64,000 nt of DNA. Source: Saccharum officinarum. Its lineage: Eukaryota > Streptophyta > Magnoliopsida > Poales > Poaceae. This document shows, in pieces, positions 1-11,718 of the stretch (positions within the stretch are counted from its first letter, which is position 1; every line of letters starts with the position of its first letter). A model generated the notes under the pieces. It made no database searches and was not told the DNA's origin. It was given only the letters and a program-made list of their open reading frames with translations. Made by a program: the position numbers and the translations under genes. The DNA lies in contig CM036168.1 of assembly GCA_020631735.1 (NCBI GenBank), forward strand, positions 99,428,932 through 99,492,931, given 5' to 3'.

Positions 1-320
1 GATCCTATGTAAACATTTGTGCGGATAAATTTTAAAAGCGCTTTGAATTTGAAATTTTGCTCTATAATGAAGCTGTAGATTTTGAAATTCTGAACAACTT
101 TTGTATTGGACACTTTTTAATTTGAAAATGTTTCGGTGTCCAAATTGTAGGTACGACAGATCGCATGTAAACATTTATGCAAACGCATTACGAAAGCGTT
201 TTGAATTTTAAAAAAAAGCTTTATAATGAAGTTATAGTTTTTGAAATTTTTTTATCAAATTTCATATTGGATAATTTTTTATTTGAACGCGTTTTGGTGC
301 TCAAATTGTACATATAATGT
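1..320. repeat. Tandem repeat, about 158-bp unit (copy 1)
   Basis: Two diverged AT-rich units follow each other, starting at 1 (gatcctatg) and 159 (gatcgcatg). Each has the same order of landmarks: a TGTAAACATTT block, a GCGTTTTGAATTT-like block, TATAATGAAG, TTTTGAAATT, and a 'cggtgtccaaattgtaggtac'-like end. A third, more diverged unit precedes the second copy of this block (about 46975-47126), so the array probably also extends left of this window. I see no coding potential and do not recognise the family. Confidence 0.7.
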
Positions 321-424
321 TTGCTCGTGTAAAAGAAACGCATAGAACGGGTTGTGGTTTGATTTAAATTTAAATCCGAGGGTTTTTTTCTAAAAAAAGA
401 CTGAGAGAGGACCAGGACGGCGGG

Positions 425-1030
425 TTAATTTTATGTAAACATTAGGGTTCCTTTGCAAATCTTCCTAAAACCTAGAGATTGGACTGCGGGTTGATTTAGA
501 AAAATTTCAAGGGCTCTTTTGCTAAAAAATCTAAGAGAGAAGGCCGGATTACGGGTTGATTTCGTAAAATAGCAAGAACTTTTTTTGCAAAATGATCGAG
601 GCTCGCCCAATCCGGGCGTCCGCGCGCCCGATCCGACGGACGGGAATGGCCGGCGACGTGGCCACTCTCGTTGGCCAGAGCTTGCCCGCAGCTTTCGTTA
701 TTAGAAGATTCGCTAAAAATTCTAAGAGAGGCCCGGTTCATCCAGCTTATAATCCGTACTTTTCAGCTTGTTTTTTCAGCCGAAACAGTGTTTTTGTCTC
801 ACAACAAATCAGCCAACAGTGTTTTTCAGCCGGCTTATCAGCACAGCCGAACGGGGCCTGAGAAGGCCGGATTGTAGGTTGATATCGTAAAATAGCGAGG
901 ACTTTTTTGCAAAATGACCGAGGCTCGCCCAATCCAGGCCGTCCACGCGCCCGATCCGACGGACGGGAATGGCCGGCGACGTGGCCACGCCGGTTGGCCG
1001 GAGCTTGTCCGCAGCTTTCGTTATTAGAAT
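425..1030. repeat. Composite repeat: three 'gcgggttgattt...' units and a duplicated GC-rich block
   Basis: Units built on 'gcgggttgatttcgtaaaatag', then 'cttttttgcaaaatg' and 'ctaagagagaaggccggatt', recur at about 487-540, 540-600 and 865-918. The GC-rich block at 598-676 (aggctcgcccaatcc ... gacgtggcc) is repeated at 918-996 with few changes. A related unit lies inside the Helitron near 18425-18470, so this is a dispersed grass repeat. Apparent reading frames here run across repeat junctions and are not genes. Confidence 0.6.
729..859. mobile_element. Small MITE (131 bp) inside the composite repeat
   Basis: The element begins AGGCCCGGTTC and ends GAACGGGGCCT, which are imperfect terminal inverted repeats, and it is flanked by the direct repeat 'gag'. 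Comparison with the sister unit at 527-545 supports the borders: that unit reads 'ctaagagagaaggccgg' uninterrupted. Superfamily is uncertain. A 3-bp target duplication suggests PIF/Harbinger. Confidence 0.55.
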
Positions 1031-1039
1031 ATTACTGTG

Positions 1040-1931
1040 TTCCAAAGCAGCCTTTGAATGCAGGATTGGTTTAGCGCATTCAAACAAAATCAGAGAACTA
1101 TAGCAAACAGTTGGCAGTGGCAGCAGAGGACTATGGCATGCCTCTTTTAACAATAGAAGCACAGAAGATTCAGCCAACCATGAAACCAAGCCTGTCATAA
1201 CTAGTTTCTTGACAAACCCTTGCAAGAATTTAGCCCACAAATCAGGCTTTATTGTTACAAAATGAGAAGACCCTTGCTGTTTCGCAACATGTGGGGTGCA
1301 CAGAATAAAAGAAACTGAGAAAACAATTTGACATTCCACTGTGAAGCTCTTATTCAGCTATATATGTTTCTAAAGCTATGTTTTCTTCTTTGTACACAGC
1401 TGTGGGCTTCTACAATCTGAACTCCTAGCTGTAAGTTCACAAAATGCAGCAAACAATGTAATCTTCTATGGAATGTGCTTTCAATTTAGACAGTATTTTG
1501 TACACCCTGATTACATGAGATGACAGGGTAACTGTTGGCCTGTGCTCCGTACGTCATTTCCATCGCGGGAGGCTCTTATCTCCACTGAAGGTGTTTGATT
1601 TGGATTTTGCTTGAACCGGGACATTTGCATGAGGCTGGTTAGTTCGGAGGGGATTCCATAAGTCCTGTTTGGCTACGTACGATTGAGATCAGTTCCTGAA
1701 AGGTGAGGAAGAATAAATTATATTATGGAAAAAAGGGTACACATAAGCAGAAATAATTGCTCAGTGAGTTTGATCGGGAAACTCAAATTCTCCATGCTGG
1801 TACAAAACGCATCAAGCCATCTACTGTTCTACACAAATATGCACCTAAAGTGAGGAATGCACAGTTGATGATGTTCAAGATACCATACCTGCACATTATG
1901 GAATTAGATTCATTCAAATCAGCTGTATGTG
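1040..1931 (-). other. 3' flank / possible 3' UTR of MYB3R copy 1
   Basis: This stretch lies directly downstream of the MYB3R stop codon. I see no exon with coding constraint. A minus-strand AATAAA (TTTATT on plus, about 1247-1252) could be a distant polyadenylation signal. Open frames here run into the adjacent MITE and are treated as chance. Confidence 0.35.
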
Positions 1932-4900
1932 CTACGTCCTGTTAGAATTTGTGCCTTGGGAATTATGGCAAGGAGAGTTCATCATATCAGAACCAGAAGT
2001 ATCCAGTCCATCTGCTGAAAAATCTAGCTGTTTCTCAACTGATTTGATGGTAGCAATTCTTTTTGACCTTTTCTGATAGGGTGGTGAAGAATCAAAGCTC
2101 CTTACAGAAGTCAATAACCCATCAACAGAACCCAGCGACAAAAAGGATGCAGCAGTTTTAAACGACCGTGGAGAAGTAGTGTCCTTCCCATTAGTTCCAT
2201 TAGGAGTGTAAAAGCTATCATTGCTTACTCCACCCGTCTTCATCTCATTACCTGAAGCAGGTGTTGCTTTATCACGTTTTCTTTTTCTTAGTATTGAAGG
2301 AGTACCTGGAAAGCTGTCAGCAGCAATCCTCAAAATTGAATCAACAGTTAGCTGACTTGATACTTTTCCAATCGTTGGAGAGGGAGAAGTATAACCATTG
2401 GGTGACATGAAATGTTGTGTTGTTTGATGTGAACCATTACGTTCAGAACGGAGTGGGGTATGGATTGGGGCCACATCTTCCATGTTTGGAATCTGATAAC
2501 AAAGAGGACCAAGGGTAGAATGCAACTCGTTCTTTGAAGATAATTCTGCACCTCTTTTGGCTGGTGCAGATTCTAATTCAACCCCAACAGGATCAGGTGT
2601 TGAGCTAACCTCAGCACCCTTCTCATGAACAGAGTCAATTTCTAGGCCCTTGTCACGGACAGAGTCACTTTCCAGACCTTGTACCGCCAAAGTAACAGCA
2701 GAACCATCAACTAGTGATGACATTTCATATGAAGTTAGAGGCTGCGTAGTTGGTATAGAAAGAGAAAGGAAGCCTGAGGAGTCCAAATTGTATGCCTGTG
2801 AAGGTGAGTTCAAAATGGAACGGTAAGCTCTTCCAGGGACATCTTTTGAACCAATGCTTGGCATTTGGTTCAGATCAAGATGGCTATCAGTACCCATGGG
2901 CTTCATTTTATCCTTGAAATCATCATGAACAAACAGCTTCGGAGCTGAAAGAACACTGCTGTTACCATAAGCCTCTAACTTCTTTCTCAAAGAACTGTTC
3001 CAATGATTCTTTATGGAATTATCGGTCCTGGAAACAAAAGATATTATGAGCATGGTACCAGAATCCAGAGACGGACTCTAATAAAGTGCAAAGGGAAAAG
3101 TGATGATCAGTATAAGTACACCTTCTCCAAAATAGCAATGCAATTTTATACTTACAAGGGACCTTCAGGGAGATTTTTCAGTGTGGTAACCAAAACTACG
3201 AAAATTGAACAATGGATATCGCAGTGATGGATTCACAAGAAGGAAGCGAAGCCTATATAACTACAAGAGAATATAATGGCATTCACACGACGCGACTCCC
3301 TGGAGCATCCTGAGATAGTCTTTGGAGAATTCTATTTGTTGTTGAAATCTAGCATCGATGGTATTTATATTATGATGATTTTGTAACTGCATTTCCTTAT
3401 GATCTGAACAAACAGGGAACTAACATCCAATCCTTGTGAAGCATAACTAGAAAGCATGCCATAGAACATTTTTTGGACATAGCTAAGAGAGACATCCCTT
3501 ACAGCATACACAGTGGAACTCCACTAGAATGATCTCGTGGTTTTACAACTTCATACAACTAAAGTACAGTTCATGCTCCGTTATAATGTATCACCATTGT
3601 CTTAATTTTGCATTAAAAAAACTAATGACTCATGATTATGTTCCCGCATTTTAACGAGTCATCAGATAATCGCAGAAAAAAACCAAGAATGACATCCAAA
3701 AGTAATCCACCTTTTTCATGAGGTTTACTGACATAAGTGATTTTGTATAAACTGAACCGATGAAGTAAGCAGTGTATAAGTACCTTCCAGGAAGAGCTTT
3801 TGCTATTTCTGCCCATTTATTCCCAAACACTTTATGAGCATTAATAAGTGCCCTTTCCTCCTCAGGAGTCCAAGCATCTTTCCTTATTTCTGGATTCAGA
3901 TGATTATGCCACCTGCAATTTTTTGAGTTTAGAACAGAGTCCATAGGTACACATTATGTATAGTATCACATCAATCTTAGGTACAATACAATGTATGAAA
4001 CAGCCAATAAAACTTTTAGACAAAATGGGACCAGAACAGCCCGGCATAAGTTTGTAATCCAAAGATCACAGTTAAAGGGAGGATGCTGACATCAAGCCAT
4101 TCCAGAGAGCTAAAAGAAAAAGGGAGAGCAGTTTTCACACAGGAGCACAAGCTTCAACCATCATAAATATATGAAATATCAATTGCGCACATGTTTTGAT
4201 AAGTATGATACACACAACTTCGCAAATGAGCAGATATTCACCTCTCTCGGCATTGCTTGCCTATGCGGCCAGGCAATGATTTTGCGATGATAGACCATTT
4301 TGTTGGTCCATACTTGCCCACAAGGTCAATGATTTTTTCATCTTCCTGCAGAAAATAATGTAGATATAACATCTTCCTCCAAAAATTTAATTTTATATAG
4401 ATGCAACATGCACAAGTAATTTTCAGCGGAAGTAAAGTAAACACTGCAGTTGCAAACCTCTTGAGTCCAAGGGCCTTTGATAAGTTCCGGATTAAGAACC
4501 TTCTGCCAACGATGCAAACATTGAACCTCAGTCCTGTCCTGAAAGAATTCAGCTGCATGAATAGATACAGATCCTTTTGTTAGTTCACCATGCACCTAAA
4601 ATTGAAGGAAAAACTTCTCAAAATAATTTGAAAGTTCTTTATATATAGGAAAATAAGAATTTCGCATACCCCTACTGCAGCTACCACACATGCAAAATAG
4701 AGCTAATTGACATAGTTCAGTATTAAACAGCTAGATCTACTATCAGAGCACCAATAACTACTAGATCTACTATCAGAGCACCAATAACTAACTGCTCTTA
4801 AATTTCACTACCCCTGGCCTACCCCAACTTGCTTGGGACAAAAGGCTATGTTGTTGTTGTTTTCGACCTTAAAGAAACACAGAAAGCAGGCAACTAGGCC

Positions 4901-5708
4901 CATGTTAACAGAACCAACAATGCTAAATATAGCTCCTTAGTGCAGTAACTGTGGAGCGTCGACAGTGACAGGAGAGAAGTTTTTGTAGTATACAGGACCA
5001 TATTCATGTCACAAATTCTCAGGCCTTGTGGTAACTGTTCACATTCGAAGTTAATTTCATGTAAACTTACACAATGCTAGCATTTCCTGATTCATGTTCA
5101 TTTCTAGATTCTAGGTTCACAATATAAATACATGTAAACAGCTGACAAGTAGAAAGGTACAATAGCATATTCTGCAGTGTTCAATGCAACACTTTGTTAA
5201 TAAAAAAATAGACAGTCAAGTAGAAAAAACAAGGGGAAACCATGCTTGACTTCAAATGATACAGTGATACACAGTGACACCCCCCAGTGAAAAACATAAT
5301 AATGCCATATCAGACAGATAGTTGGCTCTCTATTTAATGCAATGCAAAAGACAAGTAAAAAGGAAACCTTATTTCTACAAGGGCAACTGAGTACATAAAT
5401 TATACAATGGAAAGAGGAGGCAACCTATTTTTTTCCAATTTCTACCCTTGAAAGCTTCAACTGCCTTCCGCAGTGTTTCATCCTGTTGACATATTTTGAA
5501 GCCAATTAGTAACATTTCATAGATATGCTAAAAGGGGAAAAAACACACACTTCTAGCACATGTGCATATCATCATTTCTTGGTCTTTATAATAGAGAATG
5601 TGAGATACTGACCTCTTCCGGCGTCCAGCCACCCTTAGCTCTTCTTATCGGTCCACTTGTTCGCCTATCATAATAATGAAAAAACTCATTAGCAAAATAA
5701 TAATAATA

Positions 5709-5740
<32 letters not shown>

Positions 5741-7404
5741 AGAAAAGGAGTATATCTATTAACTGGGTGGGGTGTGCGCGTAAAACATAACATAATAGAT
5801 GCCAGAAGTTACTGATACAGCACAGATATACATTAGCTGACTAGCCCAAATAGGAGGGTAGTTTTCAAATAGGCCTTTATATCAGGTATAATTAGAAACA
5901 CTCACTATTCTTATTAGATCAAGGCATCAAGCCTGCAGATCATCCCTCTAGCTTACATCTTCATAGATAGTCATTTAATTTGCACAAAAGATGCACTTAT
6001 AAATACACAAAAAAATTCACACCTACATTGCAACCTTAAGATGCCTTAATTGAGGATCCACTTTCCAGACACCAATGTGAGCAAATCCCAACATAATATG
6101 TGCATGCTGCAATTACTGAAAGGTACTTGCAAACATCTCATTCAGGTGAAGATTGGGAACAAGGCACTGCCAAACAATCGTAACAATACAAGTAATCCCT
6201 AGCAAATTTATAAAGTACTAACACACAACTATTAATTTTACACCAACGAAATGACTCTTGTGTACTCAATCACACGTCACTTCCTGCCACAGTTGGTGAC
6301 CAGAAAAATGTTGACATTTTGTGGCACCATTCATCATTAAGGGTATGTTTTTGTGGGGTAGTCCCCACCATGCCTAATTCTTTAGGATGGGCTAGAGCAA
6401 CAACTGCCAAATGAAACTAGAACCAAGGTTCTACATAGCGGATAATGGGACATAGTGGACTAGCTTCAGTAACAGCACAAGAAGCTGTATTCCTACACTG
6501 AAATAGTATTCATAATCTGAGTTACATGTGTGTATTTATAGCCTTCCTATAGAATTCAGATGTAATAAGCAATTAAGCAAAGCATAGAATTAAAGAAGAA
6601 TAATTATATATTTAGAGAAAATATTTGCAACACTGCACTAAACACAAACTCGGCTGGCAGAAATGCTATATCATCCACAACCATCACTACAGATGACTCC
6701 ATCTTTACACGCTCTGCTGCTCGTACCTCGCTAACACTCCACCACCAGTCCACCATCACTACCAATTTAAAATGCAGTCTATGGAACCATATAAACTCAG
6801 CAACCATCGCGACTGAATTCAGAAGGCAAGCAAACTGCAACAGCTAAAACCTCAGGAACCCGATTGATCCAACAAAGACACGGATCCTACTATTAAAAAT
6901 CACCACAGAGCACCTGTTCCAAGCTCTAGTAAGACAGCATTCCTAGCAGCGAAAATTTCTCGAAAGTACCAGGGAAACGCTAATCACATCAAAAACCAGG
7001 CAAATTACCAACGAGAGAACCACACAACCACCGTGCAATGCATAAAAGGTTCGTTCTTCTCACCCAGAACACCTACCACTCTAGGGCACAACACGAGTAA
7101 GGATCCAAACAAGGTAAAACAAACGGTACTATTCAACGGTTAAGAGCCCAGATCCCTCCCCGGATAGGAGCAGCTACGGGCAAAGGCCTCACCTCAGAAC
7201 GGAGATGGAATTCCCAGAGCTTGACACCGGCGGCGACGTCCCCGCCCGCCCACCGCCGCCACAGCTGCTGCCATCCGACACGGACGAGCTCGAAGCCGCC
7301 AGGGGCTGCCGATTCTCCACGCACCCCTCCTGCACCACATCCGCCATCGCCCCCATCACCTCCTCATCACCGCCCCGACCTAAAACCGCAAAATCACCAC
7401 ACAA
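1932..7404 (-). CDS. MYB3R: R1R2R3-MYB transcription factor, MYB3R type (copy 1, 7 exons)
   Basis: Exons on the minus strand are 7404-7193, 5664-5613, 5482-5425, 4552-4458, 4345-4242, 3912-3784 and 3027-1932. All junctions are GT-AG, the phases match, and the sum is 1746 nt (581 aa plus stop). Three MYB repeats sit at about residues 81-132 (GGWTPEE), 133-184 (KGPWTQEEDE) and 185-235 (KDAWTPEEER). The C-terminal half is Ser/Pro-rich, with a basic PSILRKRKR motif at 460-468 and a short internal repeat (GLE-DSV--KG) near 334-355. Plant MYB3R proteins bind MSA elements (core AACGG) in promoters of G2/M genes, and some rice members affect cold tolerance. The N-terminus (MGAM...QEGCVENRQPLAASSSS) resembles rice OsMYB3R-2 from memory. 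An alternative start is the Met at 7356. The coding exons match the second copy, so this gene looks functional. Confidence 0.93.
4731..4790. repeat. Perfect 30-bp tandem duplication in MYB3R intron 3
   Basis: Positions 4731-4760 and 4761-4790 are identical (ctagatctactatcagagca followed by ccaataacta). The same pair occurs in the second copy at 51862-51921, so it predates the divergence of the copies. Confidence 0.9.
4808..4862 (+). mobile_element. Au-SINE-like 3' end in MYB3R intron 3
   Basis: The sequence 'taccccaacttgcttgggac', then 'aaaggctatgttgttgttgt', matches my memory of the 3' end and TTG-repeat tail of the Au SINE family of grasses. The tRNA-like 5' part is absent, so this is a truncated copy. 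The same fragment is at 51939-51993. Confidence 0.55.
5703..5747. repeat. GAAA/AAT microsatellite in MYB3R intron 1
   Basis: A run of AAT units passes into about eight GAAA units. The corresponding tract at about 52829-52881 differs in length and internal order, so it is a natural marker for telling the two copies apart. Confidence 0.9.
7132..7142 (+). promoter_or_regulatory. MSA-like element in MYB3R intron 1
   Basis: TTCAACGGTTA matches 10 of 11 positions of the plant mitosis-specific activator consensus (YCYAACGGYYA), the site that MYB3R proteins themselves bind. It lies about 50 nt inside intron 1, just downstream of the exon 1 donor. Another AACGG core lies at about 7122-7126. Function is inferred from sequence only. 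Confidence 0.4.
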
Positions 7405-7851
7405 AAAAAACGAACTTCAGATCAAATCCCCCACGGCAATCAGTTCCCAAAACAGATCGAACGAAACGCCGCCTTACGAATCTAGCGGATCCCAGATCGA
7501 ACAGCCGGGGTATAGAATTGGGGTTCCGGGCGGCGAATCGATAGGCGGCGGGGGAAGCGGGACCGCGGGAGATGGCGCGAAGTGAGGGAGGCTACTCCCG
7601 AAACCCTAGGAAGGTATAAAAGAGTAAGCTTTCACTGCCCCTCTCTACGGCTTCGGTTGGGTGTCGGGGGAGTTGAAGGGGGAGACGAGAGAGGATGCTT
7701 TCAAAAAACCTCGCCCGTTGAAGGCCAGGGGAAGAGCCGAAGAGGAGGAGGAACACAAGAATAAATTATGGCCTCCTTATTTTACTAATCGGACCCTAAA
7801 GTATAACGTTATTCCTAACCCTATACTTTGGCAAAAGAAACGGGCAAATAG
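7405..7851 (-). promoter_or_regulatory. Upstream region of MYB3R copy 1
   Basis: A GC-rich leader is followed by a region without coding signal. A TATAAAAG at about 7613-7620 lies on the plus strand, pointing away from MYB3R. It could serve an unseen divergent transcript, but no plus-strand gene follows. No clear minus-strand TATA box was found. Confidence 0.3.
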
Positions 7852-8091
7852 GGCCACGTTTAGATGACTTCAAAATGCAAAAAGTTTTCAAGATTCCCCG
7901 TCACATCGCATATGTCGGCATATATGAAGCATTAAATGTAGGTGAAAAAATAACTAACTGCACAATTTGTCTATAAATGTCGAGACGAATCTTTTAAGCC
8001 TAGTTAATCTATGATTGGACAAAGTTTGTCAAATACAAACGAAAAGTGTTACAGTGCTTTTTCAAAAACATTTTGCAAACTAAACGTGGCC
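7852..8091. mobile_element. Tourist-like (PIF/Harbinger-type) MITE, 240 bp
   Basis: Terminal inverted repeats GGCCACGTTTAG ... CTAAACGTGGCC are flanked by the direct repeat 'tag'. The interior holds the common grass MITE block 'gagacgaatcttttaagcc'. It is present in both copies (54987-55225), so it predates their divergence. Confidence 0.8.
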
Positions 8092-8803
8092 TAGGCATGT
8101 CCAGCTCTGGACCGTTTTCTGTTAAAAAACATAGGACCTCTATGACACTTGGGCTAATGGTTAGCTACCTAAAAATTAGCCTAAATTAACTCTAGTACAT
8201 CTAAATAATAGTCAATATTTAACGGCATTGTGCATTCGTTGGTAGATAATATTTCCACCAACAGTAAAGCGCTTTTGATACTTCGTTAATCTCGAGAATT
8301 TATCGGCTCAATCTTCGAATAAGCTCATAGAGGTATGGTTTATGTGCGTACCTTCGTAGAGTGAGTGTACGTGCGTTGTGAGCATTTACGCAGTACTATG
8401 TAACTCTAAAAAATAGAACCGATAAATAGACTAATTCCTTAAATAAATCTTTAATTAGTTATTAGCCAGCTAGTTATATCCAAGATGCCCTTAAAACGTC
8501 ATACTGTGGTTACAAAAAAAACATGAGAGTCGCTTTCATCTTTGTTCAAGAGGATTTAAAACGTGCGAACATCATATAACTGCATGTCGGCCTTTCATGT
8601 AAATGGACGCCAGGTTGAGACATCTATTTGCACTGTCTTTTTGTGATTTACTAAAGTTAAGGGGTGTGATACAGAAACAGGGGCAAGGCGACTCGGAGAC
8701 GGAACGAAACGTACGACGGACGCCACGGCCTTGTGACGGAGGGCCTGACGGCGGCGTCGGTTGCCGTGCCAGCCTGGATCATGAAAGGCCGCGGTTTGTT
8801 GTG
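8092..8803. other. Intergenic, no gene recognised
   Basis: The sequence is AT-rich with a short GC-rich end. No conserved coding frame or element ends were found. It is matched by the second copy with scattered single-base differences. Confidence 0.5.
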
Positions 8804-9046
8804 GGTGTGTTCACTTCCCGAAAAGTAGCTGAAAAGTTACTGTAGCACTTTTCGTTGTTATTTGGTAAAATTTGTCCAACTATGGATTAATTAGACTCAA
8901 AAGATTCGTTTCGAATTTTACAGACAAACTATGCAATTAGTTATCTTTTTTACCTACGTTTAATGCTCCATGCATGCGTCGAAAGATTTGATGTGATGTG
9001 TGTAAGAGGAAATATTTTGGGTTGGGAGGGGAAGTGAACGCGGCCT
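8804..9046. mobile_element. Tourist-like MITE present only in copy 1
   Basis: The second copy reads 'gtttgttgtgtttagtaacg' (about 55930-55949) at this place. Copy 1 reads the same interrupted by 243 bp between two 'gtg' triplets, so copy 2 is an exact empty site. The ends are inverted (GTGTTCACTTCCC ... GGGAAGTGAACGCG), and the interior has the 'gattcgtttcgaattttaca' and 'tgtagcacttttcgt' blocks typical of these MITEs. Confidence 0.85.
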
Positions 9047-9167
9047 GTGTTTAGTAACGCCGCGCGGTTACCGTTGCGGGCCAGGAGTTTGAACCCCTAA
9101 CGGCTCGCCGTCTTGGGCGCTGGTGCGGCGGACCGAACTTGGACCCGCCCGCCGCATCCAGCCGCCG

Positions 9168-9406
9168 GTTTAGTTTCAAAATTTTTTGCAAAATGGTACT
9201 GTAGCTTTTTTTTTTTTGTTATTTGACAAATATTGTTCAATCATGATCTAATTAAGCTTAAAAGATTCGTCTCGTCCATTTCGTCTAAACTGTATAATTA
9301 GTTTTATTTTTTATCTATATTTAATGTTTCATGCATGTGTCCAAAGATTTGATGTGACAGGGAATCTGAAAATTTTTGCAAAATTTTCTGGGAACTGAAC
9401 AGGGCC
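9168..9406. mobile_element. Tourist-like MITE present only in copy 1, left end eroded
   Basis: The right end is GAACAGGGCC followed by TTA, and copy 2 reads 'cagttagggtatt' there. The left end starts in mid-repeat (gtttagtttcaaaatttttt), and 'ttcgatctcaatctcag' of copy 2 is missing from copy 1. The simplest reading is insertion at TTA followed by deletion across the left end. Confidence 0.75.
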
Positions 9407-9409
9407 TTA

Positions 9410-10002
9410 GGGTATTACACATTTACACCTGTGATATTTTTTTTTATTTTTGTATTAATGTTTTTCTAAATCTTTTTTTAAAGATAACCTCATCCGCTTT
9501 TTATTTCTATATAACCACTTTGGTCCAACGCGTGCAAAATCACGTTACCGCGTCACAAGGGTTAGCACAGTAAAATCTGTCATGCTGGACATCAATTTCC
9601 ACGTTAAAAAAATCATAGTTTGGCCGCACCTACGTGGCAAGGCTCTACATTATAAAAATGGTATTTTTCATATAATGTCGAATGAAGATACTTTTTATAT
9701 AAAAATTATAGTTTTGAGTTTTTCATTTGAGATCTTTAAAATAGTAAAAAAAACTAATAGAAATTTTCAACAACATATTAATCGTGTACCAGGACTTCGC
9801 CTCACAAAATGATTCTTCTATGGCGTCATGTAAAGATAATTATTATACAAAAACTATAGTTTTTGATGTGATCTATAATTTTGAATTATTTTTAAACAAA
9901 GATTTAAAACGAATTAATAATAAAAATCACACATATTTCATGATTAATGTCTTTTTTTGCGATTACACAATATAACGCAGACACTCACAACGCACGTGAA
10001 AC
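9410..10002. other. AT-rich intergenic DNA, no gene recognised
   Basis: The stretch contains two similar blocks ('aaaaattatagttttgagt' and 'aaaaactatagtttttgatg'), suggesting an old AT-rich repeat. Small open frames lack any recognisable domain. Confidence 0.4.
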
Positions 10003-10063
10003 GTCGCCTACCACTAAGCGGGGAGTCGAACCCAGGACCTAAGGTGTTACTGAGGCTCTTATA
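10003..10063 (-). mobile_element. tRNA-like SINE fragment with B-box
   Basis: On the minus strand 'ggtcctgggttcgactcccc' contains a Pol III B-box (GGTTCGANTCC), preceded by 'cctcagtaacacctta'. The A-box is weak and no full tRNA fold is present. It resembles a dispersed grass repeat with a tRNA-derived head. The same fragment is at about 56654-56714. Confidence 0.4.
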
Positions 10064-10067
10064 ACTA

Positions 10068-10325
10068 CACCCTCCATCCTAAATTATAAGTCATTCCAAG
10101 AATCTTGGAGAGTCAAAGGATCTTAAGTTTGACCCAAGTTATATGAGAAGATAATAATATTTATGATACTAACTAAGTATCATTAGATTCTTCATTAATT
10201 ATATTTTCATAATATATCTATTTGATGTTATAAATGTTTGTAAATTTTGTTATAGTTTTAGTCAAATTTAGGATGCTTTGACTCTCAAGATTCTTGGAAT
10301 GACTTATAATTTGGAATGAAGGGAA
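10068..10325. mobile_element. Stowaway-type MITE (Tc1/Mariner), 258 bp
   Basis: Long inverted repeats with a shared core 'ttataagtcattccaagaat' at both ends are flanked by TA dinucleotides (10066-10067 and 10326-10327). This is the standard Stowaway layout. It is shared with copy 2 at 56719-56975. Confidence 0.88.
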
Positions 10326-11718
10326 TACTAAGCTATAAGCCCTTTTGGAGTGACCAACGTCTTAAAACGCACTATTAGCTGTGTGTTGTTATGGCATATA
10401 CAATAACTCATGCTACAAACAAGATATACGAGACATAAATTTGTATACTCCCCTCAAATTTGAATATTCAATTTTTTAAATTTTGATCAAATATGTATAA
10501 ATATACATTAATACATATTAATAGATATAAATGTTGATAAATTTTTTATAAATCTGATTAAATGTAAAAAAAAAATGGTTTATTATAAAACAAGATGTGC
10601 AATTGTTGGGACTGAGGAGTACATAATTATACAATAGTTATTAAACTCAACATCTGTAAGAGAACATTACATTTGGTGAATCGGCACATATCAAAACTTG
10701 AAAAAGGAAACTCAAGATTCACGATATTATTGACGGCAGATGATAATTAGTTGCAGCTCCGAAAAAGCTCAAATTCATTCAGCAACCGGCCGGTGTCCCA
10801 TAATTTGCATCGTTGGCTTATTATACACTTTTAGATTAGAAACAAGCACCAAACAAAACCAAGCCCCCATTTTATAAAAAAAAAACATCAATCTGGCTTT
10901 AAAATGCAACAAATTTACAACACTTTTTTCTCAATACAAACCACGTACAACCAAAATCGCACGTATAGCACTACACCACTACCCACTGGTGCAGCAAATA
11001 CATTAGCGGGAGGGGGCAGAAATGCAGAATGACAGTTGACAGGCTTGGCGGAGTCATCTCTCATTTCTGAAGGGGGTTGGAGCATGCAGGGCATCCAGGG
11101 CGTGTTTGCTTCGCAGTCTCCCAGACGAGCAGCCACGTCTCGGAGCAGCGCTCGCGCCAGGCAGCTCTGCTTGGGTGCAAAGCAAACAGCCCCTCAGCAA
11201 CTGACAACTGCAGACCTATAGAACAAATCATTGCCAGGTTCAGGCATTTAGCTTGTCACAGGCTAAATCCAACCTCATGTTACATGTGGCTTTAAGTAAC
11301 ATTAATGTTCAAGAACTAGCTCAACAATATTATGCTACTTTGTAAAAAAAAAAAACTCTGCTAGATATGCCTTTGCTCTATAATTTGATTTGATATATCT
11401 GTTTGCTGACAAAGACAGCAATCTAAAAGGCTATTCTAATCAAAATCACATGGATAGGTTAAGGTGAAATACTGTATAAACAGGAATAGTTGCATTTTCG
11501 TCTGGAGTCTGGACAAAATGGCAGGTAGTTAACAAAAGATGACAGAGATGGTAGGCAACCAATCATTTGAGTTCAGCAGGAAGTAATTGAGCGTGCCTGT
11601 TTGACCTTCTATTAACAAGGGAAAAATCAGACTTGACAAACTCGGTACATCCAGAACAAACTAATTGATGGTACTTGAATAAAATTGACTTTGGAAAAGA
11701 AAATGTACTGACATTTGT
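10326..11718. other. Intergenic region downstream of PPR copy 1
   Basis: AT-rich DNA with no convincing exon. Short open frames in 10915-11295 differ between the copies by frame-changing indels (for example one G fewer near 57721), which argues against coding function. Part may be PPR 3' UTR. Confidence 0.4.

Noticed and set aside
809..1339. 176-residue open frame downstream of MYB3R
   Set aside because: It crosses the border between the 3' flank and the MITE/composite repeat, and its end differs in the second copy because of a homopolymer change.
7205..7585. 126-residue plus-strand open frame over MYB3R exon 1
   Set aside because: It is the antisense of exon 1 and the GC-rich leader. The minus-strand exon is the one with conserved sequence and a matched splice donor.
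10003..10063. A tRNA gene, because of the GGTTCGANTCC box
   Set aside because: There is no acceptor stem, anticodon arm or good A-box, so it is at most a SINE head fragment.
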